DNA of 64,000 nt, from positions 1 to 64,000 of the forward strand of contig JACMLM010000064.1 of NCBI GenBank assembly GCA_014379595.1. The letters run 5' to 3'. This DNA comes from Anaerolineales bacterium. Its GTDB lineage: Bacteria > Chloroflexota > Anaerolineae > Anaerolineales > Villigracilaceae. Shown here piece after piece: positions 25,288 to 33,278 of this stretch (positions are counted from its first letter, which is position 1; each line of letters begins with the position of its first letter). Under the pieces are notes generated by a model. That model made no database searches and was not told where the DNA came from. It worked only from the letters and a program-made list of their open reading frames with translations. The position numbers were made by a program, and so were the translations under genes.

Positions 25288-26004
25288 TTATTTTGGCTGC
25301 CAAATTTGATACAGACTTAAATTGCCGCCATCACCATCTGACAGAAAAGAATCGATCACGCTCATTTCAGTCTGCTCGGCCAACCCAAGCAGTTCCTCCG
25401 CTGAGAAATGATGCACATACCGCAGGCCGTCTCCCCCGCTTCGCCAGTCTAATAAATAATCCCCTTCATCTAAATCACTTTCGTTAATTCCAACTTTATC
25501 CCATGGCTGAATGCGTGACTTGAGTTTCTCACTGTTCAAAAATTGCCAGTTGGACAAAATAAATTTTCCGTTTTTGTTTAGCAATTTTTTCACCGTCTTC
25601 AAAATATCCGAACGCATTTCATGGGATGGAATATGATGTAAAGCAGCGAAAGCAGTTATCAATGACCAGTTACTAGTTATCAGTGACTGATTACTGGTAA
25701 CTGATAACTTTGATAAATCCACTTCCCGAAACTCAACCCCAAGTGTAGATTCTGCATTTTGAAGCAGAGGCAGGCTAAAGTCCACGCCGAGAAGCGCAGC
25801 TTTATGACCACGCTTGCTGATCTCGTTTAGAAAATGCCCATTGCCGCATCCCAAATCCAAAATGGAGACATCATCCTGAATCGAATCGATGATTTTTTTT
25901 ACACCCGGTTGTAACCGCTGACGCGTGGCTGAAAATTGATCTCCAAAATGGTTATAAAATTCCCGGTTGATTGTAAGCAGGTGCTCAGCTGTGGCAGAAT
26001 TCAT
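25288..26004 (-). CDS. Trm9/ALKBH8-like SAM-dependent methyltransferase
   Basis: Class I methyltransferase, 238 residues from the ATG at 26004; the open frame upstream only overlaps the divergent gene. The SAM motif is ILDLGCGNGHFL. The match to eukaryotic Trm9 runs through the whole protein: NREFYNHFGDQFSATR at the N-terminus, AFAALHHIPS, GKFILSNW, then GDYLLDWR and LRYVHHFSAEEL, which parallel VFVPW and RYYHLYKEGEL of yeast Trm9. Trm9 methylates carboxymethyl-uridine at tRNA position 34, the product of Elp3, and an Elp3 gene is close by on the other strand. A repeat (25653-25708) replaces the loop before AFAALHH, in frame. Role inferred, fold secure. Confidence 0.82.
   Translation of the reverse strand: MNSATAEHLLTINREFYNHFGDQFSATRQRLQPGVKKIIDSIQDDVSILDLGCGNGHFLNEISKRGHKAALLGVDFSLPLLQNAESTLGVEFREVDLSKLSVTSNQSLITSNWSLITAFAALHHIPSHEMRSDILKTVKKLLNKNGKFILSNWQFLNSEKLKSRIQPWDKVGINESDLDEGDYLLDWRSGGDGLRYVHHFSAEELLGLAEQTEMSVIDSFLSDGDGGNLSLYQIWQPK
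25653..25708. repeat. in-frame GTTATCAGT-type repeat
   Basis: Tandem and inverted copies of GTTATCA, CCAGTTACTAG, CAGTGACTGATTACTGG and TGATAAC. It encodes a Ser/Thr/Asn-rich loop in the methyltransferase. AGTTATCAGTTATCAGT repeats are widespread intergenic elements in several bacterial phyla; lying inside a conserved gene is unusual. Confidence 0.75.
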
Positions 26005-26010
26005 AATAAG

Positions 26011-26016
26011 ATTATA
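26011..26016 (-). promoter_or_regulatory. -10 box, minus strand half of a 28-bp divergent promoter
   Basis: TATAAT on the minus strand, six bases (CTTATT) before the methyltransferase ATG at 26004. Only four bases separate it from the opposing TATAAT at 26021. Confidence 0.7.
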
Positions 26017-26020
26017 ACGG

Positions 26021-26026
26021 TATAAT
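26021..26026 (+). promoter_or_regulatory. -10 box, plus strand half of a 28-bp divergent promoter
   Basis: TATAAT six bases (CTGCCC) before the cysH ATG at 26033, no ribosome site, hence leaderless. The -35 region would lie inside the opposing methyltransferase gene. Confidence 0.7.
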
Positions 26027-26032
26027 CTGCCC

Positions 26033-26785
26033 ATGTTATCGGTACAAAAGATAAAAAGACTTTCAGAAGAATTTGAAACGAAGACACCGCAGGAAATCAT
26101 TGAGTGGGCGGTGAATAGGTTTGCACCAGATATTGCATTGAGTTCATCTTTTCAAACGCAATCCATGCCGCTTTTATATATGGCTACCCGCATACAACCT
26201 GACCTGCCCGTTTTCTTTATTGATACAGGCTATCATTTTTGGGAAACGCAGGAATTTCGCGAACAAATTGCCCATGACTGGAATTTGAACATTGTTGATC
26301 TATATCGCAGCCATAGCTGGGATACGTTTGCGCGGCAGCACATACGCACATTACCGGGAGAAGACCCAAACCTGTGTTGTTATATCCATAAAGTACAACC
26401 CATGCAAAATGCCTTACAAGGCTATAAAGCATGGATCAGCGGAATTCGCCGCGACCAGACCTCTGTGCGAACCCAGGCAAATATTTTAGAGCTGCAGGAA
26501 GATGGACTGCTCAAAATAAATCCGCTTTTGAATTGGACGCAAGTAGATGTGAAAAATTATATGGAAGAAAACAACCTGCCGGAGCATCCACTCTATGGAA
26601 AAGGATATCGAAGCGTCGGTTGTGCACCTTGCACAATCGCCATTGGCGTAAATGATGATGAACGCGCAGGCCGCTGGGCAGGCCGCACCAAAGTAGAATG
26701 TGGTTTGCATACCGATATGTTCAGTAAGAAAAATATCACTGAATCGAATTACGAGTCTCAAATTGAGACAATAAAGGCTAAATAA
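26033..26785 (+). CDS. cysH: adenylyl-sulfate (APS) reductase, CysH family
   Basis: Thioredoxin-dependent reduction of activated sulfate to sulfite in assimilatory sulfur metabolism. 250 residues. The N-terminal LSSSFQTQSMPLL and FFIDTGYHFWET match the family. Iron-sulfur ligands of the APS type are present: Cys-Cys at residues 115-116 and CxxC (CAPC) at 197-200, and the catalytic Cys is in ECGLH at about 223. The four Cys indicate a [4Fe-4S] enzyme that uses APS rather than PAPS. The six-base gap to elp3 implies cotranscription, a pairing that might link sulfur supply with tRNA thiolation, though no thiolase gene is nearby. Confidence 0.92.
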   Translation: MLSVQKIKRLSEEFETKTPQEIIEWAVNRFAPDIALSSSFQTQSMPLLYMATRIQPDLPVFFIDTGYHFWETQEFREQIAHDWNLNIVDLYRSHSWDTFARQHIRTLPGEDPNLCCYIHKVQPMQNALQGYKAWISGIRRDQTSVRTQANILELQEDGLLKINPLLNWTQVDVKNYMEENNLPEHPLYGKGYRSVGCAPCTIAIGVNDDERAGRWAGRTKVECGLHTDMFSKKNITESNYESQIETIKAK

Positions 26786-26791
26786 CAAAGT

Positions 26792-28438
26792 ATGGAAATT
26801 TCTGAACGACGACAACGCTGGAGAAAAAATAACGTACTCACGCCAGAAAAAATTATTCTGGCTCATCACGTTTTGGATGAAATACGTGAAGGCAGTGATG
26901 TAATGCGCGCCTTGCGCACGCATCCACTGGAGGGCGGCGAAGGTTATCTGACAAAAGCTGCATTGGTTGCCGCCTATAACCAAATGGTGGAAGCAGGCAC
27001 TATAGAGCCAGACAGAGTCTTGCTTGAAAGTATTCGCATGAAACCGATGCGGACTCTTTCCGGTGTGACAACTGTTACTGTTTTAACAAAGCCCTACCCC
27101 TGCCCCGGGAAATGTATCTTCTGCCCCACTGATGTACGCATGCCCAAGAGTTATCTACCTGATGAACCCGGTGCGATGCGTGCGCTTGAACATCAATTTG
27201 ACCCATATGAGCAAGTCCATGCGCGGATTCGAGCACTTGAAAATTTGGGACACCCAACCGATAAGATCGAATTGTTGATCCTCGGCGGCACGTGGTCATC
27301 TTATAAACGAGATTATCAGGAGTGGTTCGTCAAGCGCTGTTTCGATGCCATGAATGAACTCGAACGAGGCGCGCTTCGAGATCACGCCGACAAAATGGAA
27401 ACGGCTGGAGTGGACATTGCTCAAGCGCAAGCCACAAATGAAACTACATCTCATCGCAATGTGGGCCTTGTGATCGAGACCCGTCCCGATGAAATTAATC
27501 CAGATGAATTGCGTTGGCTCCGTCACTTGGGCGTGACCAAAGTGCAGATGGGCGCACAAAGTTTTGACGACCATATTTTGGAAATTAACAAACGCGGACA
27601 TGATGTGGAATGCACGCGCAAAGCCACAGCTTTATTACGTGCGGCTGGATTTAAGATCGTTTTACATTGGATGCCAAATCTTTTAGGGGCAACACCTGAA
27701 TCAGACCGCGAAGATTTTGCAAAACTTTGGCAGGATTTTTGCCCCGACGAAATAAAAATATACCCGAATCAATTGCTTGCAAATGCAGAGCTCTATGAAT
27801 ACTGGCAGCGCGGTGAATTTCATCCATACACAACTGATGAATTAGTAGAATTGATTTCAGATATCAAACCAACGATCCCGCGTTACTGTCGCGTGAACAG
27901 GGTGATTCGTGATATTCCGGGCAACAATGTTGTAGAAGGAAATACGCGCACAAGTTTACGGCAGGATATTCAAGAAATAATGAAAAAACGCGGCACACGC
28001 TGTCAATGTATACGCTGCCGCGAGGTACGCGGTAAAGCGGTTGAATCAGCTTCATTGCATCTTGATGATCTCGTTTATCAAGCGGGTACAGCCGAAGAAC
28101 ATTTTATTTCATTCGTCACACCTGAAGACGGACTCGCAGGGTTTATCCGCTTGTCTCTGCCTGCAAAAGATTCAGCATTAACAGGCATGTCTGATCTGGA
28201 TAATGCAGCATTGATCCGCGAAGTGCATGTCTATGGACAATCTCTCGCAGTTGGTGCGGAGCAAACTGGCGCCGCTCAACATTTAGGGCTGGGTACTCGT
28301 CTGCTAGAAGAAGCGGAGAATGTTGCACGAGCACATGGCTTCTCACGCATGGCTGTCATTGCGGCAGTGGGAACAAGACATTACTATCTTGGTCGCGGCT
28401 TTGAGCGTGGTGAGTGTTATTTGGTAAAGAAGATCTAA
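26792..28438 (+). CDS. elp3: Elp3-like tRNA uridine-34 modification enzyme (radical SAM + GNAT)
   Basis: 548-residue homolog of the catalytic subunit of Elongator, which attaches a carboxymethyl group to wobble uridine of tRNA. The radical SAM Cys motif is CPGKCIFC at residues 104-111, followed by PTDVRMPKSYLPDEP; the KAT domain occupies roughly residues 400-548 with the acetyl-CoA loop HLGLGTRLLEEAE. Cys residues in RGTRCQCIRCREVRG probably bind zinc. Stand-alone bacterial Elp3, as in Dehalococcoides, lacks the other Elongator subunits. Immediately downstream of cysH; a Trm9-like methyltransferase is divergent from the pair. Confidence 0.93.
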   Translation: MEISERRQRWRKNNVLTPEKIILAHHVLDEIREGSDVMRALRTHPLEGGEGYLTKAALVAAYNQMVEAGTIEPDRVLLESIRMKPMRTLSGVTTVTVLTKPYPCPGKCIFCPTDVRMPKSYLPDEPGAMRALEHQFDPYEQVHARIRALENLGHPTDKIELLILGGTWSSYKRDYQEWFVKRCFDAMNELERGALRDHADKMETAGVDIAQAQATNETTSHRNVGLVIETRPDEINPDELRWLRHLGVTKVQMGAQSFDDHILEINKRGHDVECTRKATALLRAAGFKIVLHWMPNLLGATPESDREDFAKLWQDFCPDEIKIYPNQLLANAELYEYWQRGEFHPYTTDELVELISDIKPTIPRYCRVNRVIRDIPGNNVVEGNTRTSLRQDIQEIMKKRGTRCQCIRCREVRGKAVESASLHLDDLVYQAGTAEEHFISFVTPEDGLAGFIRLSLPAKDSALTGMSDLDNAALIREVHVYGQSLAVGAEQTGAAQHLGLGTRLLEEAENVARAHGFSRMAVIAAVGTRHYYLGRGFERGECYLVKKI

Positions 28439-28495
28439 TCTCAATCGTCAATACTCTGTAAAGCCACATTACAACAAATAAGTTAATAGAAACCT

Positions 28496-28530
28496 CCTTC
28501 CATCCTTTGGTATTAAGGATGGAAGGGTTT
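28496..28530 (+). terminator. rho-independent terminator after elp3
   Basis: Twelve-base stem CCTTCCATCCTT/AAGGATGGAAGG with a seven-base loop, followed by GTTTT, about 58 bases after the elp3 stop. Confidence 0.8.
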
Positions 28531-28643
28531 TAAAAGAGAAAATGAGCAAGAATCGGGTCGTGCAAATATAGCTTGTCAGCTACAATCTTAAAGTACATAT
28601 TACGCTTTTTTATAGACCTTAGAATTTATTGTAAGGAGAAAAA

Positions 28644-29522
28644 TTGAAAACAAAACACTGGATCGTCTTCATCTCTCTCGGCTTAATTTGGAGCTCGTCC
28701 TTCCTTTGGGTTGAGCTTGCCATTCGAGAATTGGGTCCGATCACACTGGTTGCATTTCGTGTATTGTTCGGGCTTTTATTTGGGTTGGTTGTTATTTTTA
28801 TTCAAGGCGTGAAATTTCCTCGCACATTAAAAGAATGGACTCCTCTACTGGTGCTAGGGTTAAGTAATATCGCAATCCCTTTCTTCTTGATTTCATGGGG
28901 GCAAGTTTCGATTGAATCAGGCGTCGCTTCCATTCTCGATGCCACAGTGCCGCTCTTCACTATTCTTGCCTCACACTTCCTGCTTGATGACGATAAAATG
29001 ACTACATCAAAAGTTTTGGGCCTGCTGGTTGGCTTTGCGGGCGTGATCATTTTAATGATCAAAGATATCGGTGCAGGCACAAGCTCTTTGCTCGGTCAAA
29101 TCGCTGTGATCGTAGCTTGTGTCTTTTATGCAGGCAGTTCCATTTATGCCCGTAAAATGACAGAAGATACACCCGCTATTTTTAGAAGCATGGGGCCGCT
29201 TGTCTCTGCTACGATTGCAATGTGGATTTCCGCTTTCTTATTTGAAGCGCCGATCAAAATTCCAACTTTGCCAATTACATGGATTGCATTGATCTGGCTG
29301 GGGATTCTCGGTTCAGGTGCGGCATTTATTATGTTGTACTATTTGATCCATGAAATTGGACCAACACGCGCTACAATGGTCACATATCTTTTTCCATTGG
29401 GAGGCGTGTCTCTCGGTGTAATATTCCTGGATGAAAAATTGACATGGCAAATTGTTACGGGTGCAGTATTAATTATTTCGAGTCTTGTTATTGCAAATTG
29501 GAAATCTAAAACAAATGAGTGA
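28644..29522 (+). CDS. EamA/DMT family transporter
   Basis: Ten-helix drug/metabolite transporter of 292 residues made of two EamA repeats; the first begins with IWSSSFLWVELAIRELGP, a classic DMT start, and the second ends with GAVLIISSLVIANW. Substrate unknown, usually amino acids or metabolites. The start is TTG with a good AAGGAG site. A TACAAT -10-like box lies at about 28582. It overlaps era by eight bases, an unexpected partner for a housekeeping GTPase. Confidence 0.88.
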   Translation: MKTKHWIVFISLGLIWSSSFLWVELAIRELGPITLVAFRVLFGLLFGLVVIFIQGVKFPRTLKEWTPLLVLGLSNIAIPFFLISWGQVSIESGVASILDATVPLFTILASHFLLDDDKMTTSKVLGLLVGFAGVIILMIKDIGAGTSSLLGQIAVIVACVFYAGSSIYARKMTEDTPAIFRSMGPLVSATIAMWISAFLFEAPIKIPTLPITWIALIWLGILGSGAAFIMLYYLIHEIGPTRATMVTYLFPLGGVSLGVIFLDEKLTWQIVTGAVLIISSLVIANWKSKTNE

Positions 29523-30417
29523 ACATCGTTCTGGATTCATCGCAATTGTTGGTCGTCCAAATGTAGGAAAATCTACATTGGTGAATGCGCTGTTGGGTCA
29601 AAAGATCGCAGCTGTATCGCCGCGTCCGCAAACGACACGTCGTCGTCAGCTTGGAATTCTTACCATTGAAAACGCGCAACTCGTTTTTGTGGATACGCCA
29701 GGTATTCATCAATCGCGTCATAAATTAGGTGAATTTCTCAATTATGAAGCGGAAGAAGCCGTAGCAGGCGTGGATGTGATCATCTGGCTGGTGGATGCAT
29801 CGTCTGAACCAACAGAAGACGACATCCGTATATCTGACTTGCTCAACAAACTTCCGCTCCGCGCTCAACGGTTGCTGGTGCTAAACAAAATAGACACACT
29901 CAGCGCTGACGAGGAAGCTGCTCGGACTGAGACATTCTCCAAGATGTTGAATCATGCTGATGTTATGAAAGTATCCTCTACGAAAAAGATTGGGCTTGAT
30001 GAACTGCTTGAGAAACTGATCAGCATGCTTCCGCAGAGACCTCCCGATTATCCTGAAGAACAAGTGACAGATTCATACGAGCGCGACATCGCTGCAGACC
30101 TTCTGCGCGAAGCTTGCTTAATACAACTACGTGATGAAGTGCCGCATAGTTTGGCAGTGCGTATTGACGAATTCACAGAGCGTGAGAACGGCATGGCTTA
30201 TATCGCCGCAACCATTTTTGTGGAACGCGAATCGCAAAAGGGAATCGTAATCGGCGAAGGCGGCAAGATGTTGAAATCCATTGGAAGTGCTGCGCGCAAA
30301 GAGATCGAAGAGATGGGTGGAAGAAAGGTTTTCCTCGAAGTGCGTGTGAAAGTCTCGAAAGACTGGCGCGACAATCAAAATATGTTAAATCAATTTGGAT
30401 ATATAAAAAGGAAATAA
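29515..30417 (+). CDS. era: GTPase Era
   Basis: Ribosome assembly GTPase that binds the 3' end of 16S rRNA. 300 residues. G1 GRPNVGKS, G2 region RPQTTRRR, G3 DTPGIH, G4 NKID, and the C-terminal KH domain with GEGGKMLKSIGSAARKEIEE are all intact. The ATG at 29515 overlaps the end of the EamA gene by eight bases; a longer frame from 29485 is unlikely. A bidirectional terminator follows. Confidence 0.95.
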   Translation: MSEHRSGFIAIVGRPNVGKSTLVNALLGQKIAAVSPRPQTTRRRQLGILTIENAQLVFVDTPGIHQSRHKLGEFLNYEAEEAVAGVDVIIWLVDASSEPTEDDIRISDLLNKLPLRAQRLLVLNKIDTLSADEEAARTETFSKMLNHADVMKVSSTKKIGLDELLEKLISMLPQRPPDYPEEQVTDSYERDIAADLLREACLIQLRDEVPHSLAVRIDEFTERENGMAYIAATIFVERESQKGIVIGEGGKMLKSIGSAARKEIEEMGGRKVFLEVRVKVSKDWRDNQNMLNQFGYIKRK

Positions 30418-30422
30418 ATTAA

Positions 30423-30463
30423 AAAACTCCGAGCGCCAAAGAACGGCGAGAACTCGGAGTTTT
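30423..30463. terminator. bidirectional terminator between era and the YitT gene
   Basis: AAAACTCCGAG/CTCGGAGTTTT arms with an inner CGCC...GGCG pairing, flanked by A and T tracts on both sides, so it can serve both convergent genes. Confidence 0.8.
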
Positions 30464-30474
30464 GCATTAAATAC

Positions 30475-31365
30475 TTATCTTTCCTTCAACGGCCTAAACC
30501 CTTCCCCCAATGCTTCATGTGCCACACCGATCACCATAAATGCTTGGGGATCCGTTTCATGTACGATGGCCTTTAATGTCGCCACTTCTGCGCGCATGAT
30601 CACACAATATAAGACAGGGCGTGACGTACCTGTGTATGCACCCGTCCCGTCCAACACAGTAACACCGCGTTCGAGTTCCTCAAGAATACGCGCAGAAACC
30701 GATTCGGGATCGCTAGTAACGATCATTGCCGTACGGACAGTGCCGCCGCCTTCGAGAACAGTTTCAGCAACGAGGCCGCTTACATAAAGTGTGATCATTG
30801 CATAGAGAGCTTCCTTCGCGCCAAAAATAAAACCTGCTGATAAGATCACAATGGTATCCACAATCAAATAACTTTGTGTCATTGGAATTCCACGCCAATG
30901 ATTCAGGATACGCGCAAGAATATCTGAGCCGCCGCTTGTGCCTCGTGCACGATAGATCAATCCATAAGCAATACCACTTATGATCGCACCGTATAAAGAG
31001 TTTAAGAAAATATCACCTTTTAAGTCATTGATCAGCAATGTCGCTGCGCCGTTGGGAGCAAAGAACGGGAATTTTATAAGCAAGTCAGTAAACAAAGCGA
31101 AGGTAATGATCGCAACCGCAGTCCGCATGGCAAAGCGGCGCCCGCCGAGGAAACGCCAGCCAAGCAGAAACAACGGCACATTACCGATCAACACCATCAA
31201 ACCGATCGGCCAGCCTGTGAAATGATTAATTAATTGCGCGATACCACTTACACCACCGGAAGCTAAATTCGCAGGGACAAAGAAAATGCGCAAGCTGATC
31301 GCTTGAATTAAGCCTGCAAGCGCAATCAGAAAATAATCTAGAATAGTGGGCCAATATTTTTTCAT
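30475..31365 (-). CDS. YitT family membrane protein (DUF161 + DUF2179)
   Basis: 296 residues: five or six membrane helices (YitT/DUF161, about residues 1-205) followed by the cytoplasmic DUF2179 domain with GTGAYTGTSRPVLYCVI and the end DPQAFMVIG. GGVSGIAQLI in the first helix region is typical. Function in the family is not established; transport is suspected. The ATG at 31365 follows an AAAGGATG site. Confidence 0.9.
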   Translation of the reverse strand: MKKYWPTILDYFLIALAGLIQAISLRIFFVPANLASGGVSGIAQLINHFTGWPIGLMVLIGNVPLFLLGWRFLGGRRFAMRTAVAIITFALFTDLLIKFPFFAPNGAATLLINDLKGDIFLNSLYGAIISGIAYGLIYRARGTSGGSDILARILNHWRGIPMTQSYLIVDTIVILSAGFIFGAKEALYAMITLYVSGLVAETVLEGGGTVRTAMIVTSDPESVSARILEELERGVTVLDGTGAYTGTSRPVLYCVIMRAEVATLKAIVHETDPQAFMVIGVAHEALGEGFRPLKER

Positions 31366-31459
31366 CGAACATCCTTTTGTCTACATTAAATAATATTTCA
31401 AATCATTATAGCCTATAGATTTAAGAAGCCTTTTAAAGGGTTAAAATAATTGAAAATGG

Positions 31460-31465
31460 TAAAAT
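31460..31465 (+). promoter_or_regulatory. -10 box for leaderless flippase-like gene
   Basis: TAAAAT eight bases before the ATG at 31474; supports that start over the TTG at 31450. Confidence 0.5.
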
Positions 31466-31473
31466 CAGCCCCT

Positions 31474-32478
31474 ATGAAAAAATGGCAATTCTGGCTTGGG
31501 GTGCTCATCAGCATCTTTTTTATCTGGCTTTCGCTACGCGGACTGAAACTTAACGAATTTTGGAATACGGTTCAAAAAGCAAACTTTTTCTGGTTAATTC
31601 CAGGCATTGGCGTGTATTTTATTGGTGTTTGGGTGCGAGCTTGGCGCTGGCACTATTTGCTTAAACCGATCAAGGAAATTCCCACGAAGACTATGTTTCC
31701 CATCACAACGATCGGATACATGGGAAATAATATTTATCCTGCACGCGCAGGCGAAGTATTACGCGCCGTGATCCTCAAACGCAAGGAAGGAGTGCCCGTC
31801 TCCGCTTCATTAGCCACTATTATTGTGGAGCGCATCTTCGATGGCGTAGTGATGCTGGCATTCATATTTGTTAATTTATCTGAGTTGGCAAAATTAACGG
31901 GTTCATCTGGTTTTGTAGGGAATATCCAACAAGTGGCAGTGATCGGTACAGGCATATTTCTAGGTGCATTAATTGTCTTTTTGCTGGCTGCCATGTTTCC
32001 CCAGTTCACTGCAAAAAACGGGTTATGGATTATTGAACGAGTCACACCCAAGCGTTTGCACACCAAGATCATCAGCATTATGAATAAATTTCTGGATGGA
32101 CTCGCTTCGCTCCGCTCCCCATTTAACATTTTGATGGTCTTTCTTACATCGGTCATCATCTGGCTGTTGGAGACGGGCAAGTACTGGTTCGTGATGCACG
32201 CCTTTAATTTCAATGTCTCATTCTTCGCACTCATGCTGATGAACGGTATTGTCAACCTTGCTACGACGATTCCATCCGCACCCGGTTATATCGGAACATT
32301 TGATGCGCCAGGCATAGCGGTGCTAACTGCCTATGGCGTGGATCAAGCTACTGCGGCGGGATACACGCTAACGTTACATGTCGCGCTCTGGCTGCCGATC
32401 ACTTTGCTCGGTGCATATTTTATGGCACGTGAAGGGTTGAAGTGGAGTGATTCATTAAGAGAAGAAACAGCAGAATAG
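31474..32478 (+). CDS. flippase-like membrane protein (LPG synthase TM / UPF0104 family)
   Basis: 334 residues with seven or eight predicted helices of the type found in the membrane part of lysylphosphatidylglycerol synthase. Family marks are RAWRWHYLLKP, YMGNNIYPARAGEVLRA with ERIFDG, and SAPGYIGTFDAPG. Without the synthase domain these proteins are thought to move lipids or lipid-linked sugars across the membrane. Start chosen at ATG 31474 because of the -10 box just before it; TTG 31450 would add eight residues. Confidence 0.87.
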   Translation: MKKWQFWLGVLISIFFIWLSLRGLKLNEFWNTVQKANFFWLIPGIGVYFIGVWVRAWRWHYLLKPIKEIPTKTMFPITTIGYMGNNIYPARAGEVLRAVILKRKEGVPVSASLATIIVERIFDGVVMLAFIFVNLSELAKLTGSSGFVGNIQQVAVIGTGIFLGALIVFLLAAMFPQFTAKNGLWIIERVTPKRLHTKIISIMNKFLDGLASLRSPFNILMVFLTSVIIWLLETGKYWFVMHAFNFNVSFFALMLMNGIVNLATTIPSAPGYIGTFDAPGIAVLTAYGVDQATAAGYTLTLHVALWLPITLLGAYFMAREGLKWSDSLREETAE

Positions 32479-32589
32479 ATATAATAGGCTTGAGTTATAC
32501 TTATCAAAGTGCCGCATAATTATCTAAATTTTAAGTTTGAACTTTGCGATAAAACATCGTAAACGAGGCTTTTTAAGAAGGCCAAACAA

Positions 32590-33252
32590 ATGTCTCAATT
32601 CGATACACAAAAAAAGGAAAAGTTACGCATCCTCATCGCCGATGATGTTCAGGAAACGCGGCGCAATACACGCCTGATGATGTCTGAACTTAACTATGTA
32701 GAGGTAGTGGCGATTGCGTCCAACGGCCTACAAGCTGTTGAGATGACCAAAGAACATCGTCCTGATATTGTTATTCTAGATATTAATATGCCTGAAATGG
32801 ATGGGTTGACGGCATTCAAACATATTATCAAGGCATATCCAGGTACAGGTTGTATCATCATATCTGCAGAAAACGACCCTGCAACTGTGAAGGCAGCCAC
32901 GTCTATTGGGATACAAGAATATCTGGTAAAGCCATTTATCATCGAGGAATTAGAAGCGGCTATTAAGCATGTAAGCGAACTTTTATTAGAAACCCGCAAA
33001 AAAATCGCGAAGTCTAATCAGGTAAAAACAAATCATCCAGCTCCAACACTTCCACTCGAACAATTAGCCAATGAATACCTGAAAGAAGGCCGCACTGACG
33101 ATCAGGCTACACAAGTTTTTGAGCGCCTCGCCCAGAATCCGCAGTGCGATATACGATGGCTGGAGACTCTGGCAATGATGTATGCCATTCGCCGCGAGTG
33201 GGGTAAGCTCAAATCTCTTGCAGCAAGACTCGAGCAAGGGAAAAATAAATAA
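32590..33252 (+). CDS. response regulator with C-terminal helical extension
   Basis: 220 residues. The receiver domain (about 12-135) is intact: acidic pair in IADDVQ, phosphorylated Asp in VILDINMPEMDG, and Lys in LVKPF. The remaining 85 residues are helical, with one TPR-like unit (DQATQVFERLAQNP), and no DNA-binding or enzymatic domain, so it may act through protein contacts. Possible ribosome site AAGAAGG. No kinase adjacent; the histidine kinases in the window at 13135 and 38765 are candidates only by proximity. Confidence 0.88.
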   Translation: MSQFDTQKKEKLRILIADDVQETRRNTRLMMSELNYVEVVAIASNGLQAVEMTKEHRPDIVILDINMPEMDGLTAFKHIIKAYPGTGCIIISAENDPATVKAATSIGIQEYLVKPFIIEELEAAIKHVSELLLETRKKIAKSNQVKTNHPAPTLPLEQLANEYLKEGRTDDQATQVFERLAQNPQCDIRWLETLAMMYAIRREWGKLKSLAARLEQGKNK

Positions 33253-33278
33253 AGTAATTTCAAATTTTTGGAGTATTA

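Noticed and set aside
26005-26100. Longer methyltransferase start at 26100
   Set aside because: It would overlap the divergent cysH gene; the ATG at 26004 has a -10 box six bases upstream and matches the family start.
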